Assembly: GCA_021613375.1 (NCBI GenBank)
Contig: CM038704.1
Coordinates: 31,186,582 to 31,250,581, forward strand
DNA length: 64,000 nt
Source: Megaleporinus macrocephalus
Lineage: Eukaryota > Chordata > Actinopteri > Characiformes > Anostomidae
Direction: 5' to 3'
In this document: positions 48,421 through 58,949 of the stretch, one piece after another
How positions within the stretch are numbered: position 1 is the first letter of the stretch
Layout of the letters: every line of letters begins with the position of its first letter
Translations under genes and position numbers: made by a program
Notes under the pieces: generated by a model
Databases searched by the model: none
What the model saw: the letters and a program-made list of their open reading frames with translations, nothing else
Told to the model about the DNA's origin: nothing

Positions 48421-49611
48421 TCTACCTATTTTCCCTCCCCTTTTCGTGCTCCCTCCTCCTGTTCTCACTCTTTCGAAGCAGGCAGTGATTCCAGTTTTCT
48501 CCTGCTGTTTCAGGGTGTATGTGAGTGTTTCTGCTGAGTTTAGCTCAAAGTATCAATGTGCAGGGTATTGACATTAACTCACACTGACACAGTTAAGTGT
48601 TTACTTATCAATATTTACTGTTATTATTTAATGTTATTGTTATTTACTGTTTTGAATGGATTTCTTTGGTGTCAGTTTTTTTCAAAGAAATCTGCAGAGA
48701 TATTTTCAACACTTCTAAAGTTCAGTCTGGATGCATGGTTCTGATGAACCATCCACTGATGTTAATATCTGGACTCTGGGGTCAGTGCATCATTATGAGA
48801 ACACTAGGAGCTTCTTTCTGCTGATTCTGATTAAAAAATATTCACTTCTTCCTAATACCCCCAGAACTTAGTATATAGTAGTGATTCACATGATGCATGC
48901 TCACAATTGGGCAATTCTCTACATAGAAAACAATTCTGAAGACTTTTATATCTTAATATTATATCAGGTATTTAATACTGTATGCTTTTTTTTTTTTACA
49001 ATATGTTCAAATAAATACACAATGTGCAGAAAGGAGTTGATTCTCTTATGTTTAGACTTTAGATGTTTAGACCAAAAATATAATTGGTAAAATTAAGGGT
49101 GCTTTTGCTTGTGGCTGTATATTAGCTAAACATTGATGTTATTCCATTCATTCATGTCATTCCAAAGTATTACTGTCAATCAACAGCACACACATATGCC
49201 AAGAAACAGCAGAAGAGAATCTGTAGTGTTTGTAGATGCTAGATTTAACACATAACGAGAATGCAGTTAAAAGTTGTTATAGTTTATATGTTCAGTGTAT
49301 AAATATTACTGATATTTATACACATAAGTCTGAGCATCTCAGAGGTCATTGTGTCCATTATTAGTGCATGATCTGTGAGCTCTTTCAGTAGTCTGGCCTT
49401 CATTTGAGCATTTTCGAGCCTTCCTCAACCTAGCCGGACGGACCCACGCTGATTCAATTAGGAAAACAATAGGGATCTCACACATAGCTCCCAGCGCGCT
49501 GCGCTCCACACTAACCCAATAAAAACAGCCTGCAGTTTCCTGTTTCTGCACCAATAATATGACACAAGAAAAAAAAAACACTTCCACTAATAGCAGCACA
49601 GAGCAGCTCAC

Positions 49612-49634
49612 CTGAGACCATGGAAAAGCATCAT
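49612..49634 (-). CDS. weak candidate second alternative first exon of tns1
   Basis: On the minus strand a TATA-like TTATATAA (49743-49736) lies about 100 bp before ATGATG (49634). The frame MMLFHGL ends at CTCAG|GTGAGC, a near-perfect donor. The phase (2) would fit the 42.0-kb exon (giving ...[13 protein letters not shown]) and skip the 42.9-kb exon. It could equally be a non-coding first exon or chance. The surrounding 49.36-49.86 kb is unique, moderately GC-rich sequence. Confidence 0.28.
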
Positions 49635-50029
49635 GCACTGCTTTTGTGTAAACACTGCCGGTGAATAGTAATAGCCTATGGCTTGAAGCGAGTGTAGTAA
49701 TCGATGGACAGAGGGCCCAAAAGGCTGGCTGGAGGTTATATAATGGAGAACATGGCAGCGAGCCCAAAGGCGCATCAGTCTGGAGTATTTTCAGAGTAAG
49801 GACGGCTGGCTAAAGCGGCTAACCGCAAGCAGAGTCACAAGGGAGGACTTGAGGTCAGTCAGGGAGCCTGGGTAAGTCTGTAATTTGTTTTTCAGAGATA
49901 TGACACAGTGTGATATCAAACTGGACATCTCCCTTGCTCTGCCTCCTTCCCACTCTCTGAGTTTTCTAAAGTATGCACCAGGGCTGGCCAGTAACTAGTT
50001 CCATTTATAAAGTTTGTGCTGCCAGTTTG

Positions 50030-50100
50030 GTGAAAAGCTGTAAAGCTGCTTTGCGATAACATCTGTTGTAAAAGGCTCCATATAAATAACTAAACCTTAA
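50030..50100 (+). repeat. LINE/SINE 3' tail fragment
   Basis: GTAAAGCTGCTTTGCGATAA followed by GGCTCCATATAAATAA is the common fish LINE-type tail. Confidence 0.55.
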
Positions 50101-50589
50101 CCTTAGATGCTGAGGTGTGGCTACACTCATTAGCTGTATTATCAGTTATAGCTAACTTTTAGATTTGCACTTTGTAGTCTTACAATTAAAGCATTTTGTT
50201 CCAAATATGTTTTGTGTAATAAAAGATCAATTGAACTTTTTATGATATAGGACATTCATATTAATGCTATATTATAATACAGACTTTATTAGGGAAATAA
50301 AGTGTTTTCTTATATATAATCACAATGCAAATAAAAAACAGAAGGCAGTGATTTATGGACCTACTTTAACCTGTATTTTAATGGAAACAGTACAATTATA
50401 TTCAAGCATCGTTAAGGATTTCAGATTCTTTGTCATCTTTAATGCAAAATATCATTAAAAGATTTAGAAAATCTGGAAATAGACCAAACCTTAATATAGT
50501 TTTTCTCCGAACCCAACCCTATTTAAACTATGTCACCAGGCTTTGTTCAAATCTGTTCAACAAAGTCTAACAAAATTCACAAATCAGAC

Positions 50590-50680
50590 TGCCAGCCTGT
50601 CAGGGTGTTTCTTGCCCTCTGCCCACTGGGATAGGTTTCCCTCATGACCCAGGAGGATAAGCAGTATAGATGATAACAGC
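50590..50680 (+). repeat. dispersed repeat fragment
   Basis: CTGTCAGGGTGTTTCTTGCC, CCCACTGGGATAGG and GGATAAGCAGTATAGATGA match, in reverse orientation, the family of the 51.62-kb insert. Confidence 0.5.
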
Positions 50681-50749
50681 CCTTTCATTGCAGACAGTAT
50701 GAACACAAGATATTTCATGTTTTGTCAGGTCAACGTCATTTTATTTGTA

Positions 50750-51040
50750 AATATACATCCATTTCTGCCATTCAGGCCAGCAACACATTTCAAAAATAGC
50801 TGAGACAGGGGCTTTTTAGAGCTCATAATGAAATAACAAAACTATGATGTGATTTAAAACAGGTCAAGCCTTTAGGTAAATTTAAAGCAGCATCCAGTAA
50901 AGGTCTACCCTTTAGAAGCAAACATGGGCTGAGGACACCAGTTCACCAACAAACTATGAAGATTATTGCATTCCTTGAAACCAACTGTCCTCGGAGAAAG
51001 ATTGGAAGGGATTTGGGTACTGCATATTTTAACAAGACAT
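50750..51040 (+). mobile_element. Tc1-like fragment (second family)
   Basis: CAACACATTTCAAAAATAGC resembles the CAACACATTTCAAAAAAGTTG ends of another fish Tc1 family. Degraded remains follow, with no open transposase. Confidence 0.45.
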
Positions 51041-51526
51041 GCTAAAACATGTTGAATCACATTTCTCTACCTAGCAGTCTGACTGGTATAGTGCCAAGAT
51101 TAAAGCTTGGTAGGGGAGGGATAATGCTTTTGCTGTTTTTAGCATTTGGGCTCGACCCCTTAGTTCCAGTGAAATGTATTATTAATGCTAAAGCAGAGGT
51201 CACTAATAGGAGGGCCGCGGCCCGGGTCCGTTGTCCAATGCGGACACAAATCGATAAACTGTTGAGAATGATTTAATGCTGACTTTGTTTATTTTAAGCA
51301 GCAGAACTTTTTTTGTCTTTACGGTATACAGGTGGCGCAGTAAACTCACAGACCAATAACGTGCATAGTAAAATCAACAAACGCGCTCCTCAGTCAATCA
51401 GATCTGTGCAGCGCACACAGCCGAGAAGCAGCAGTCGGAAAATAAAGCGAGTCAGACAGCGTGCACTAAAAAAAGAAGTCGACGGCGAAAAATGAATTTT
51501 TCAACCAGGAATGGACAGAGACAGAG

Positions 51527-51616
51527 ATGTTTATACTTCCCACAGACAGCCCCAAACCAACATGTCTCGTATGTTCTGAGACCGTGGCGCTATTTAAAAG
51601 CAGCCATGTATCTCAT
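51527..51616 (+). pseudogene. BED zinc-finger fragment of an hAT transposase
   Basis: PTCLVCSETVALFKSSHVSH is the start of a BED finger (C-x2-C present) as in hAT transposases of the ZBED5/GTF2IRD2-like group. The second half is cut off by the insert at 51619, and stops occur in the frame upstream. Confidence 0.65.
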
Positions 51617-51618
51617 AT

Positions 51619-51865
51619 CCATCCATCCATCCATTATCTTCACGTGGGTTGGAGCAAATCCCAGCGTGATCAGGCGAAGGCGGGGTACACCACGGACAGG
51701 TCGCCAGTCCATCGCATGGCCAACACACACTCACACCTACAGCCAGTTTAGAGTGACCGATCAACCTAACATGCAAGTTTGGATTTTGGGAGGAAACCGG
51801 AGTACCTGGAGGAAACCCATTTAAGAACGGGGAGAACATGCACACTCCACACAGAACCGCCCGGA
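51619..51865 (-). mobile_element. 247-bp retroelement insert with ATCC/GGAT tail
   Basis: Flanked by the exact 10-bp duplication TATCTCATAT (51609-51618 and 51866-51875). On the minus strand it ends in a short GGAT run, and its body carries the widespread fish words GACAGGTCGCCAGTCCATCG and GGAGAACATGCACACTCCAC (plus strand). A 3' retro-copy is inferred; family name uncertain. Confidence 0.75.
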
Positions 51866-53908
51866 TATCTCATATGTGTGTGAAAATGGTCCTAACACAA
51901 TTTCATCCTGGCTGGACAACCAAGAGCTCACTTCTCTCACTGAACAAGAGAAAGTGTGGAGGAATGCAAGAGGGAGATAAAACTAAACATTTTATTTCAT
52001 TTTTTTATTATAAATAAGCACTTTATGATGCACTTTTTTAAAAAGCATTTTAAATGTAGCCTTTGTTTTTACTTAAAGTGATAAAAAAAAGCATTTATTC
52101 AGTTCAAAACTGGACGGTATGTGTGGTGTGTTGGTATTTCAGTTGCTGATGTATAAGATGTGGATACTAGGCTATTTCAGTATACAAGATACACCACTGA
52201 AGTTAGAAATGATGATAGTCTTGGCCTAGGAAAAACTCCTTAAGGTGGACCTTACTGAATTCTAATTAAATACCTCTGTGCTACAGCATACACAGAATTG
52301 GAAGGACAAACGAAAAGAGATCACATCTTGTGGAAAGGCTTCCCAGAAAAGAGAAGTCCTTTATAGCTGCAAAGAGTGGAGCAAGTTCAATTAATGCCCA
52401 TGGGTTTACACAACAAGCAGCTGTGTTGTGCATAGGTGTGATGGTCACGTGTCAACAGGCTTTTGTGCCTTTTGTGAATTTTAAGCTCTGATGTGTATCA
52501 GGTAAATCAGTTGGAATTGAAATACTAGCTACTTTACTCAACACACTAATTTTGCTGATGCATTTTTCCAAGCACAATTTGTGTCAGTCACCCTCTGCCC
52601 ATTCATTAGTGGTCAGTTTCTGTCCACAGGATGATTGTTGGCTGGACATTTTTGACTGGTGGACTTATCTCAACATTCAAGAAAAACATATATTTCATGG
52701 TACAAAAGCTGTGGTAATACTCTCAAGCGTTTCTCTTTAGTTAGAGAAACAAAATTGTAGCATTTTGCATTGCAATTTTATTTTTAAGTTTTTTTGATTG
52801 ACTAAATTGACTCCACACATGTAAACATAGATTGTACCCCAGCAATGCTGCTGTGTTACACCTGTGCAAGACAGCACATGCCCCTACACCATGTCAGTGT
52901 CACTGTGAGAATGATCCAGATCCAAATAATACCTGGTAAGCCAAAAAGATCCCAAAAGAACAAAAGTAACTCAACAAAAAAAAAGCTAATGCTGATGCTG
53001 GATGTACTATGCAACAATAGGATCATGTGGAAGGGGCAAACTGAGAATGGCTAAAATTGAACTTTTTGGGGAGAAAAAAGTTCCACCGCAGTTCATACTT
53101 TCACTTTATTTCATTTAAGTTACAATAAGTTACTATATGTTACTATAACCACCTCTGGTTTATACAACATCCTAACAGTGCCATTTGCCCTTACAGCTGG
53201 AACGCATTCTGTGCGTCAAAGCAGCTTAACACAGCTTTGATCCAAAACGACTTCACACGTGTTAATAAACGCAACAATAAATCAGTGTAATGAAATCCAT
53301 ATGTGTGCACATCAAATTTAAGCATGTAGTGAACATATCCTGTGATCCTGCAACTGTACGAGTGCGTTCTACTTTAAATTTGGCCCTGATGCTCCCCCTC
53401 CAAAGCATATGCAGCCGCAGCATTACTCACATCTGGCAACGAAGCTTTTGTTATGAACAGTTTCTATTGCTGTAGAAGGGTCGTAATCCAGAAATGATCC
53501 AATCCCTAATACCCCATAATCAGTCTAATAAAGTGCTTTTGAATCCTCATTAGTGACTGGAGTATAGGAAATAATGCATGTTTTTATTTTTTTATTGGTT
53601 TGCTTTGGTTTGGGAAAGGGCAGATGATGTGGGGTGCTTTCATCATACTTCATGTGGTTGTGAGAACAGATTTCTTAAAGCTGCACCATGGAAGATTTGG
53701 AGACCTCTCTGCTGGAAATGAGTAATTGCATGCAACATGCAGAAGAACAATTTGTAATTTTTTTTGGGCTTCGGATCCCCACCAGCCAATGTGAGTGAAT
53801 GATCTACTATTGCCGACATATCTTCATCAGTATCAGGCTGCCTTGGCATTTGAGATCTAAACATAGAACTGAACCTTTTCCTTGGGTCTGTGGTGGTGAT
53901 GTTAATAC

Positions 53909-54905
53909 GCTATATAGGCAAAAGTATTGGGGCAGAACTATTAATCCTTGAATTCTGGTGTTTCATTTAGTTCTATGGCTACATGTGTATGTAATCATGC
54001 ACCTAGCTATGCAATCTGCTTTCAGAAACATTTATTAAAGAATGGGTCATTCTAAAAAGCTGAATTCAGAATTTAAGCATGCTACTGTAACAGGATGCCA
54101 GTTTGTGAAATTTTCTTCCCTCCGAGATTTTTCACAATCAACTGTAAGGGGTAAAAAAAGCGGAAACATATAGAAGCCACAGCAACTAAATCATAAAGTG
54201 GTGGAGCACGTAGAGTTACACGGTGGGGTCGCCGAGTGCTGAGATGCATAGTGTGTAAAAGTCACCAACGCTCTGCTGACTCAGGGACTGCAGGGTTCCA
54301 AACTTCCTCTGGCATCAACATCAGCATAAAAAACTGCACCAGCAGCTCCATGGCATGGGTTTCCATGGTTGAGCAGCTGAATGCAAACGTTAAATGACCC
54401 AGCACAATACCAAGCAGATGAAATGCTGTAAAGCACCGCCACTGGACTTTGGAGTGGTGGTAAAGTGTTCTATGGAGTAAAAAAATCAAGTCTGACGGAT
54501 GAGTCTGGGTCTGGTGGATACCAGCAGAACATTAGCTGCTTGAATGCATTAGTGTAAAGTTTGGTGAAGGAGGGATAATGTTATGGGGTTGTTTTTCAGG
54601 GGTTGGCCTCCTCTTAGTTCCAGTAAAGGGAAATCTTAATACTCCAGCAGACCAAGATATTTTGGACAATTGTACGCTTCCAACTTTGTTCAAAGAGGTT
54701 GAGGACTTTTTCCTTAACCCCATTCAAAACATTTGGCATGAACTAGAACGGAGAGCTGGGTCGTCTGACATTCCCACAATCATGCTCCAAAATCCTGTAG
54801 AAAGTCTTCCCAGAAAAGTGGAAGCTATTAGAGCTGTAAAGGGGGACCAACTCAGTATTAATGCCCGTAGATTTGAAATGGGAGGTTATAAAGTGCCTGT
54901 AGAGA
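53909..54905 (+). pseudogene. Tc1-like element remnant with broken transposase
   Basis: The left end TATATAGGCAAAAGTATTGG is the Tc1 family end seen at 30.9 kb. Plus-strand remnants include GGATGCCAGTTTGTGAAATT (helix-turn-helix part) and, in the frame from 54578, [31 protein letters not shown] and [20 protein letters not shown]. The segment with the second catalytic Asp is missing, and frameshifts are frequent. Confidence 0.8.
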
Positions 54906-55294
54906 AGGCATTCCGATTCTTCTGTCCATGTAGTGTATGTAAAAACGTCTGTCGTAGTCTGGAAAACTAAATGTTAATGTTAAAAGAATACCAAAGAAAT
55001 TCAAATAAAAGGGGAACAGACTGTCATTAGGGCATAATCCATAATCTGGACTCTGGACATACAAGTTTGCAACCTCTAAAAGCTGAGATAAACAATACAG
55101 TCCTAACTGCATGTTAAAACATGAACCTAAAGATTCGTATTCGGTCACTCAGTAGGTATTTGCAAATGAGCTTTGGGCAAACATATATGTAGCCAACAAA
55201 GCTATGAGCAAATCTACAATACAGACCCTGTATAATCACATTTATGTGCATATCAATGGCGCATTTGTGAAGTTGAGAGTGAAATGTGACTTAC

Positions 55295-55336
55295 CGGAGT
55301 CTCTACATGCTTCAGAGGGAGATCGTTACTGGGAGG
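55295..55336 (-). CDS. tns1: tns1 exon (2nd): C1-PTP linker
   Basis: 42 nt, 14 whole codons, from acceptor CCTTTTCCAG to donor GTAAGT, encoding PPSNDLPLKHVETP. It was found by looking for an in-phase, well-bounded exon upstream of GSTKSF. Phase 0 on both sides means it could be skipped without frame loss. Confidence 0.83.
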
Positions 55337-58300
55337 CTGGAAAAGGAGTGAGAAAGCAAGAGAGAAGGAGAGATAGAGAGAGAGAGAAAGAGAGAGAGAA
55401 AACATTTGAAGTTTGATATAGACACAGCTCTGTCGATCCACCTAGGACTCATGCACAATCAATTTAACCTGTCAAACCCACATGCACTACACTTACCAGT
55501 CCAGATTCAGTGTTATACAGATATTGCTACTGATATTTTACTACAACACACATTCAAGGTTTTGTTTGATCTGATGTACTTACATGTGGCGTTGCGAATG
55601 ATCTGATAGTACAGTGCACACATAATGACTCTGAGCGCACTACTGTGGCAAAACAGAACAGATATGCTTCCCATTTTAATCAATAGTTCAGTCCAAACCA
55701 GCAGCACTAATATGACAGGTACGCCCAGATTTCAAGATTATTTAACTGTAACTGCTAAAACAGTAAAATAACAAAACAGAACTTTTAAATAGTTTGAGCA
55801 CAGAAAAGTATTACATGCAGATCTTTTTTGCAGCCACTGTTTAAGTGAATGCTGCAATTCAAAGCAAAGTAAATTACTTAATTAATGCCTTCTATAAAGA
55901 CTATATACACAAGTGCATCTTACACTTACACAGGTAACAGGTATGTTAGAACAGCACTACGGCAAGAAGTAAGAAAACATCTATTCTTATCAAAAACATG
56001 TAAAAGTGCATGCAGATGCAACTAGCACAAGCTAGCCTAGATCTCCCACAACAAAAAGAGTTAGAACAAATCTGATGCTGAAAAAGATGCTGAAAGTTTT
56101 ATCCCACCAGTCTGAATCAGGGCTAGCTATCCTCTAAACGGGCCTTAACTTGACCCCTGACCTCCAGTGTCAGTTCTCCCAAATGAAAAATGTCATAAGT
56201 GTGCTTTAAGTCTCCGCTGCTTCCGTCGAAGCTGCTGCACATCAATCAAACATCACACACCCACTGTGTGAGCCAGCTCCATTATAACTACTGTGCATGG
56301 GAAAAGCCGTAGAACACAATCTTAAAGTCCCTTCAACAGAGAGCTTCTCACACATATACAGCTGTCAGTATCTTGCACACCAAACTGATTTTTTCTAGAC
56401 AGTGAAAATGCAGTATACTTGTATTTGCATGCTGTTTGATTTTTACAAACTTTTTCCAGTGGCAAAAAAAAAACTGCCTCTGCTGTTGGCATAACGATCA
56501 CTGAGATTATGGAGCAGCTGTGTTCCGGCAGCTTTTTAATGAATGTGGAAAGAATGAGAATCTTTGCAGCCTAAACGGGGCTACAGTAAACCCAATTATT
56601 ATATGTGTGGACACAAGCAAGTTCAAGCTTCTGAGTAAAGTAAGGAAGCTCTTCACATTATGTTCACGTAACAGTTACCATCAGAGTCGTAGCTGGAGCT
56701 AATAGAATGGGGTGCCCAGGTAAGATTCAGAGAGTTTTATTGGTGTGGCACACTGCTAGAAAAAGAACTTTGCGTTACTGTATAAAAGGATAGATGTGCT
56801 GGTTTTTCTCTCTACATAACTACATCCATCTCTTCAAAATGAATCAAATAGTACAGCAGACTACTGCTGAACATAAATTGACCGAAGAAATTATGTATTA
56901 AAGTAAAAGCATCACTTTTTTCAACGCACATGTTCATTTTAAGAAAACCTTTTATACAGACAGACCATAGATGTTATTGATTAGGCTATTTGTTTTGGCT
57001 TATTTCACTACAGGTTATATATGAGTATATTAGAGAGGTAGGTTCTATAGCTAATATACAACACATTACAATCATTTTTAATGGTTTGCTCACATTACCA
57101 TCACATAGCTTGACCTAATTCATAATGTGTTTCACAAACCAAGGACCCAGTGCCCAACCACTCAATTAAATTAGCTTAACACAGCAAGATACACTAAATA
57201 TTAAATACAGCATCACCAGACTCTAATCCCTGATCACTCTAAGATTTTCACCATGATGTTTTATTGATGATTGCTGTCTGATGATGATTAACTGTTTCAC
57301 TTCCTTTTTCCATAATTGCTTCGTCTAGGGTGACACTGGATTAAGTGGGAACTAATAGCGTGAATAGAGTACAGTATATAAAAATGATGTTTTCATTGGT
57401 GTATAATTTTCCTTTAACTGCAAGTCACTGTGTTTTTGTTAGGTTAGAATGTGCCCTTCAAATTGACATAGGAAGCAAGTCTTCTTCCAGCAGAGGCTGC
57501 TGTGTCATGCTGTCAGGTTTCTACAGTAGCCCAAACAGATCCAAACACTGAATCTAGAGAGTGTGGATGGTTGTTGGCTATGAATTCATGTGTGCTACAT
57601 TTATCTTATTCTGGTACTAATCAATAGAAACTGCTATCAGTAATCACATGTTAGCCAAATGAAATGGAGGAGTTTTATGACTGCTTTTAAGATACCATAA
57701 TAATGTATAATTATTTTCAGGAGTGATGGACTGATGTCTGAGAAAAGAGAAAAGAACAGTAGCCACTCTTTTGGTGCTAATGTCTCCTTCATTTGGCGAT
57801 GTAAAGAAACTGAGTTGACTTACTTTTCAAAATTCCATTAACTAAAAAAGTTTAAGGCAGACTAAAAGTTAAAAGTCTTTCACAGTGTTACTATGAATAA
57901 TGTTATTCATTGAAAATAATGTTCATAGTAGTTTATTAAATTATAAGCAATGAATGAAATGAAAAAAACAATATATTTAAATATAATAAATGTAACTCAT
58001 GCACAGTATCATAAAGAACAATTATTTATTTTTCAGGAGATGTTTCCAAAGAGTTTAGGTATAAGATAATCCCTTGGTCTACTTGCATAAAGTGGAAATC
58101 TATGGAAATTAAGTGTAAACAACAGGAGTTATTATTAGAGGTGTTACAAAATTATCTTTGCATAATTCTTGAAAAAACTAATTGTAAGTCTCTAGAAGTG
58201 AACAGCAGCTGTTATACAGTAAATGCTGAAGGTATTATTTCTCTGTTTTTATATAAATACAGTATGTTTTTTGCATGTTTGACACTGAAGAATTAATTAG

Positions 58301-58663
58301 TAAGTGTTACTGACTGGGTGTTAATTGGGTGTTTTGACTAGAAATCCAACAAATAAATGCTACTAATATATGTACATGTATAAATGTTAAGTGTTGTGGC
58401 TGTAATTTTGGCTTCTCAGTACAGCGCAACATTTACAATGTAACAGAAAAGAAAATATATAAGGGAAGGTAGTCCTTTTGATTGACAGTGGTGTGTGAAA
58501 GAAAATGATAAATAAATATTTATAATAAATGCTCAGGAAAGCAGGTAGTGTGAACAAAGAAAAAAATATTTTCTTTTATAAGTAAAATTACTTATAAAAC
58601 TAGATATATGTGCTGTATGTATTTTCCAAAAATGTATAAAGACATGTAAGAATAATATCTTAC
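55337..58663. other. intron 1 in window, nothing seen
   Basis: AT-rich intron with a short GA run (55366-55401). No exon or element was recognised in 55.4-58.6 kb. Confidence 0.5.
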
Positions 58664-58702
58664 CAGCTCATAGTTAGTGGTGGGAGCACAGGCTGTGGCC
58701 AC
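58664..58702 (-). CDS. tns1: tns1 exon (1st in window): end of C1 zinc finger
   Basis: 39 nt, 13 codons, from acceptor CCCTCTGCAG (preceded by a long CT tract) to donor GTAAGA. It encodes VATACAPTTNYEL. VATAC matches the last zinc-binding Cys of a C1 finger (K-C-E-x-K-V-T-x-A-C in tensins). The rest of the finger must lie on exons above 64 kb, since no candidate was found in 58.7-64 kb. Confidence 0.82.
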
Positions 58703-58864
58703 CTGCAGAGGGAGGGAGAGAGTCAAAGAGAAAGAGAGAGAAAGCGAGATTAGGCAAAGAAAGGTTAAGCAAAAAAATATGGTTTAGGAGATATGGTGCA
58801 ATATTTTAGATGCATAAAACATCATAAACATGACTCTTTTGAACCAGTTAGGAAGAATTATCCA

Positions 58865-58946
58865 TATACACTACTATCAAAAGTTTTAGAACACTACCAG
58901 ACAAACGTTTTTAAACAGTTCTAAAACGTTTAGCTGGTAGTGTATA
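58865..58946. mobile_element. minimal Tc1-type foldback, 82 bp
   Basis: TATACACTACTATCAAAAGT and the right arm GTTCTAAAACGTTTAGCTGG... are near-perfect inverted arms of about 28 bp with a loop of about 25 bp. The TACACTAC ends and a TA flank suggest a stripped-down Tc1 MITE. It lies 163 bp upstream of the C1-end exon. Confidence 0.6.
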
Positions 58947-58949
58947 TAT

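Larger units (their letters stand above)
51194..52278 (+). mobile_element. hAT-type element nested in Tc1
   Basis: It begins CAGAGGTCACTAATAGG (51194) and ends TACCTCTG (52278), short inverted ends of hAT type. Flanks TGCTAAAG (51186-51193) and TGCTACAG (52279-52286) are an 8-bp target duplication with one mismatch. Only a BED-finger remnant is readable inside. It is 1,085 bp including a 247-bp secondary insert. Confidence 0.75.
51044..52470 (+). mobile_element. Tc1-like element split by an hAT insertion
   Basis: The left part (51044-51193) and right part (52279 to about 52470) are continuous in the fish Tc1 transposase consensus: GGTAGGGGAGGGATAATGCT and CCCTTAGTTCCAGTGAAATG, then GGAAAGGCTTCCCAGAAAAG. 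An hAT element with an 8-bp target duplication sits exactly between. Both parts are frame-broken. Confidence 0.75.
42911..55294. other. intron 2 of tns1 (12.4 kb)
   Basis: Contains two candidate alternative first exons (48.2 and 49.6 kb), a candidate regulatory block (46.6-47.0 kb), LINE fragments, a nested transposon cluster (50.7-52.5 kb) and a Tc1 remnant (53.9-54.9 kb). Stretches not listed separately (44.0-45.4, 47.1-48.1 and 52.5-53.9 kb) are AT-rich with nothing recognised. Confidence 0.7.
1..58702 (-). other. tns1: tns1 (tensin-1) gene locus, partial at both ends
   Basis: Tensin-1 is a focal- and fibrillar-adhesion scaffold that joins integrin tails to actin. Fifteen minus-strand exons were joined by splice sites and phase into 875 codons: end of a C1 zinc finger (residues 1-5), linker (6-51), PTP-like domain (about 52-209), C2 tensin-type domain (about 210-345), then disordered linker (about 397-875). 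The family member is chosen from stretches closer to human TNS1 than to TNS2 or TNS3, such as [20 protein letters not shown] and QSIEALNMLMLDLEP, judged from memory. The gene is partial: the first C1 exons and the SH2-PTB end are not in the window. Teleosts may carry two tns1 copies, and I cannot say which this is. Confidence 0.95.

Noticed and set aside
49339..49767. Open frame of 142 codons on the minus strand
   Set aside because: It begins at TTG and shows no domain. Only the donor at 49612 and the TATA-like site are worth keeping.
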